From Candidatus Heimdallarchaeota archaeon (GTDB lineage Archaea > Asgardarchaeota > Heimdallarchaeia > JABLTI01), in the NCBI GenBank assembly GCA_023128635.1, contig JAGMDP010000043.1, forward strand, positions 1-5,369: a stretch of DNA of 5,369 nucleotides, read 5' to 3'. Both the position numbers and the translations under genes were made by a program. The notes beneath the pieces were generated by a model. The model was not told where the DNA came from. It did no database searches and was given only the letters and a program-made list of their open reading frames with translations. Positions 4,805 to 5,369 of this stretch are shown here, piece by piece; the first letter of the stretch is position 1, and every line of letters starts with the position of its first letter.

Positions 4805-5369
4805 ATGAAGTTAGGCTTAAGAATTAAGAGATTTTTTTATAGACGAATCATGAAACCAAATATTTTGAAACTCTATCAAAAGGAAAATGCAATGGTTGAT
4901 AGACAAAATACTATAGCTTCAACTGAACAATCGCCAAGTAGATTTGATATCCCGATGGGTCTCATCGAGCATGCAGAACAAGGGAAACCAAATAACATAA
5001 TGAATCGAACGACGGCTCGCCCAATGATTAGCAATATCAAAAATATCCATAAATCATATGATAGTTTAAGAAAAAATAGTGAGAAACCAAAAGAGAAGAT
5101 AACTGATGCGATTCTTGAAGAATTAAAAATCTTCGGCAAAAAACATGGAATAGTCAATCTTGGCTTCACAAAGTTACCTCATCATTTGATATTCAAAGAA
5201 AAAGCAGTTCTACATGATAATGCAATAGTCTTAGTTTTGGAAATGGATAAGGACAAAATAGCTAAATCGCCATCTCGAGAAACTTTGGGAATGGTTATGA
5301 ACACCTACAACAATTTGGGGATAGCAGCAAATAAAATAGCAAAATTTTTGCGAAAACATGGTTATTCAG
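4805..5369 (+). CDS. QueG/reductive dehalogenase-like Fe-S protein, N-terminal part (3' end outside window)
   Basis: An open frame of 188 codons with no stop before the window ends, so only the N-terminal part is visible. From about residue 98 it reads like the N-terminal domain of cobalamin/Fe-S proteins related to epoxyqueuosine reductase QueG and reductive dehalogenases: ITDAILEELKIFGKKHGI (99-116), NLGFTKLP (118-125), IFKEKAVLHDNAIVLVLEMD (129-148), SPSRETLGMVMNTYNNLG (155-172) and IAKFLRKHGYS (178-188). In such proteins the substrate domain and the two 4Fe-4S CxxCxxC motifs come later, so they should be beyond the edge. Residues 1-97 are a basic, low-hydrophobicity extension rich in Asn, Lys and Ser (FDIPMGLIEHAEQG at 47-60) that QueG itself lacks. 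The start is the first ATG after the in-frame TAA at 4787; a second ATG at 4850 is possible. The substrate is unknown, and queuosine or archaeosine work should not be assumed. Confidence 0.72.
   Translation, partial: MKLGLRIKRFFYRRIMKPNILKLYQKENAMVDRQNTIASTEQSPSRFDIPMGLIEHAEQGKPNNIMNRTTARPMISNIKNIHKSYDSLRKNSEKPKEKITDAILEELKIFGKKHGIVNLGFTKLPHHLIFKEKAVLHDNAIVLVLEMDKDKIAKSPSRETLGMVMNTYNNLGIAANKIAKFLRKHGYS

Noticed and set aside
4876..5169. 97-codon minus-strand ORF with hydrophobic and Cys residues
   Set aside because: It is antisense to the QueG-like frame, which shows recognisable domain sequence throughout; the hydrophobic look comes from the reverse of Lys/Asn-rich codons.
1..5369. CRISPR array, insertion sequence, integrase or attachment site
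   Set aside because: No spaced direct repeats, terminal inverted repeats or transposase/integrase frames were seen on either strand.

Overview
The window looks like part of an archaeal chromosome from an AT-rich genome (GC roughly one third, judged by eye). The support is indirect. Several starts sit about 25-30 bases downstream of TATA-like boxes with almost no leader (leaderless style). Oligo-T tracts, rather than classical hairpins, follow the plus-strand genes. A thiamine-diphosphate (TPP) decarboxylase is split into two small subunits, as in archaeal ComD/ComE. The gene mix (UbiA-like prenyltransferase, QueG-like Fe-S protein with an N-terminal extension, secreted M23 domain with many N-glycosylation sequons) would fit an Asgard or related lineage, but that is a guess and no rRNA or marker gene is present.

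Layout from left to right. The window opens inside a GNAT acetyltransferase on the plus strand; its reading frame is open to base 2, so the N-terminus lies outside. A 60-residue, very basic orphan protein follows on the plus strand. A membrane UbiA-family prenyltransferase comes next on the minus strand. From a 118-127 base intergenic region it diverges from an extended SDR (NAD-dependent epimerase/dehydratase type) on the plus strand. That gene ends two bases from the end of a convergent minus-strand set: the beta and alpha subunits of a ComDE/Ppd-type decarboxylase, overlapping by ATGA, with a membrane-anchored M23-fold protein 52 bases upstream of alpha. At the right edge, divergent from the M23 gene, a QueG/reductive-dehalogenase-like Fe-S protein runs off the window. 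It lacks an in-window stop but is clearly coding from 4805.

Functional links are modest. The two decarboxylase subunits certainly work together as one enzyme on a 3-carbon 2-oxo acid bearing a sulfonate or phosphonate. UbiA and the SDR could share a lipid or quinone pathway, but only their divergent placement suggests this. The remaining genes look like ordinary single-gene neighbours. I see no CRISPR array, transposon, tRNA, rRNA or convincing novel multi-gene system. The best candidates for a second look are the complete M23 zinc site in a presumed archaeon, the unassigned decarboxylase, the 60-residue basic protein and the N-terminal extension of the Fe-S protein.
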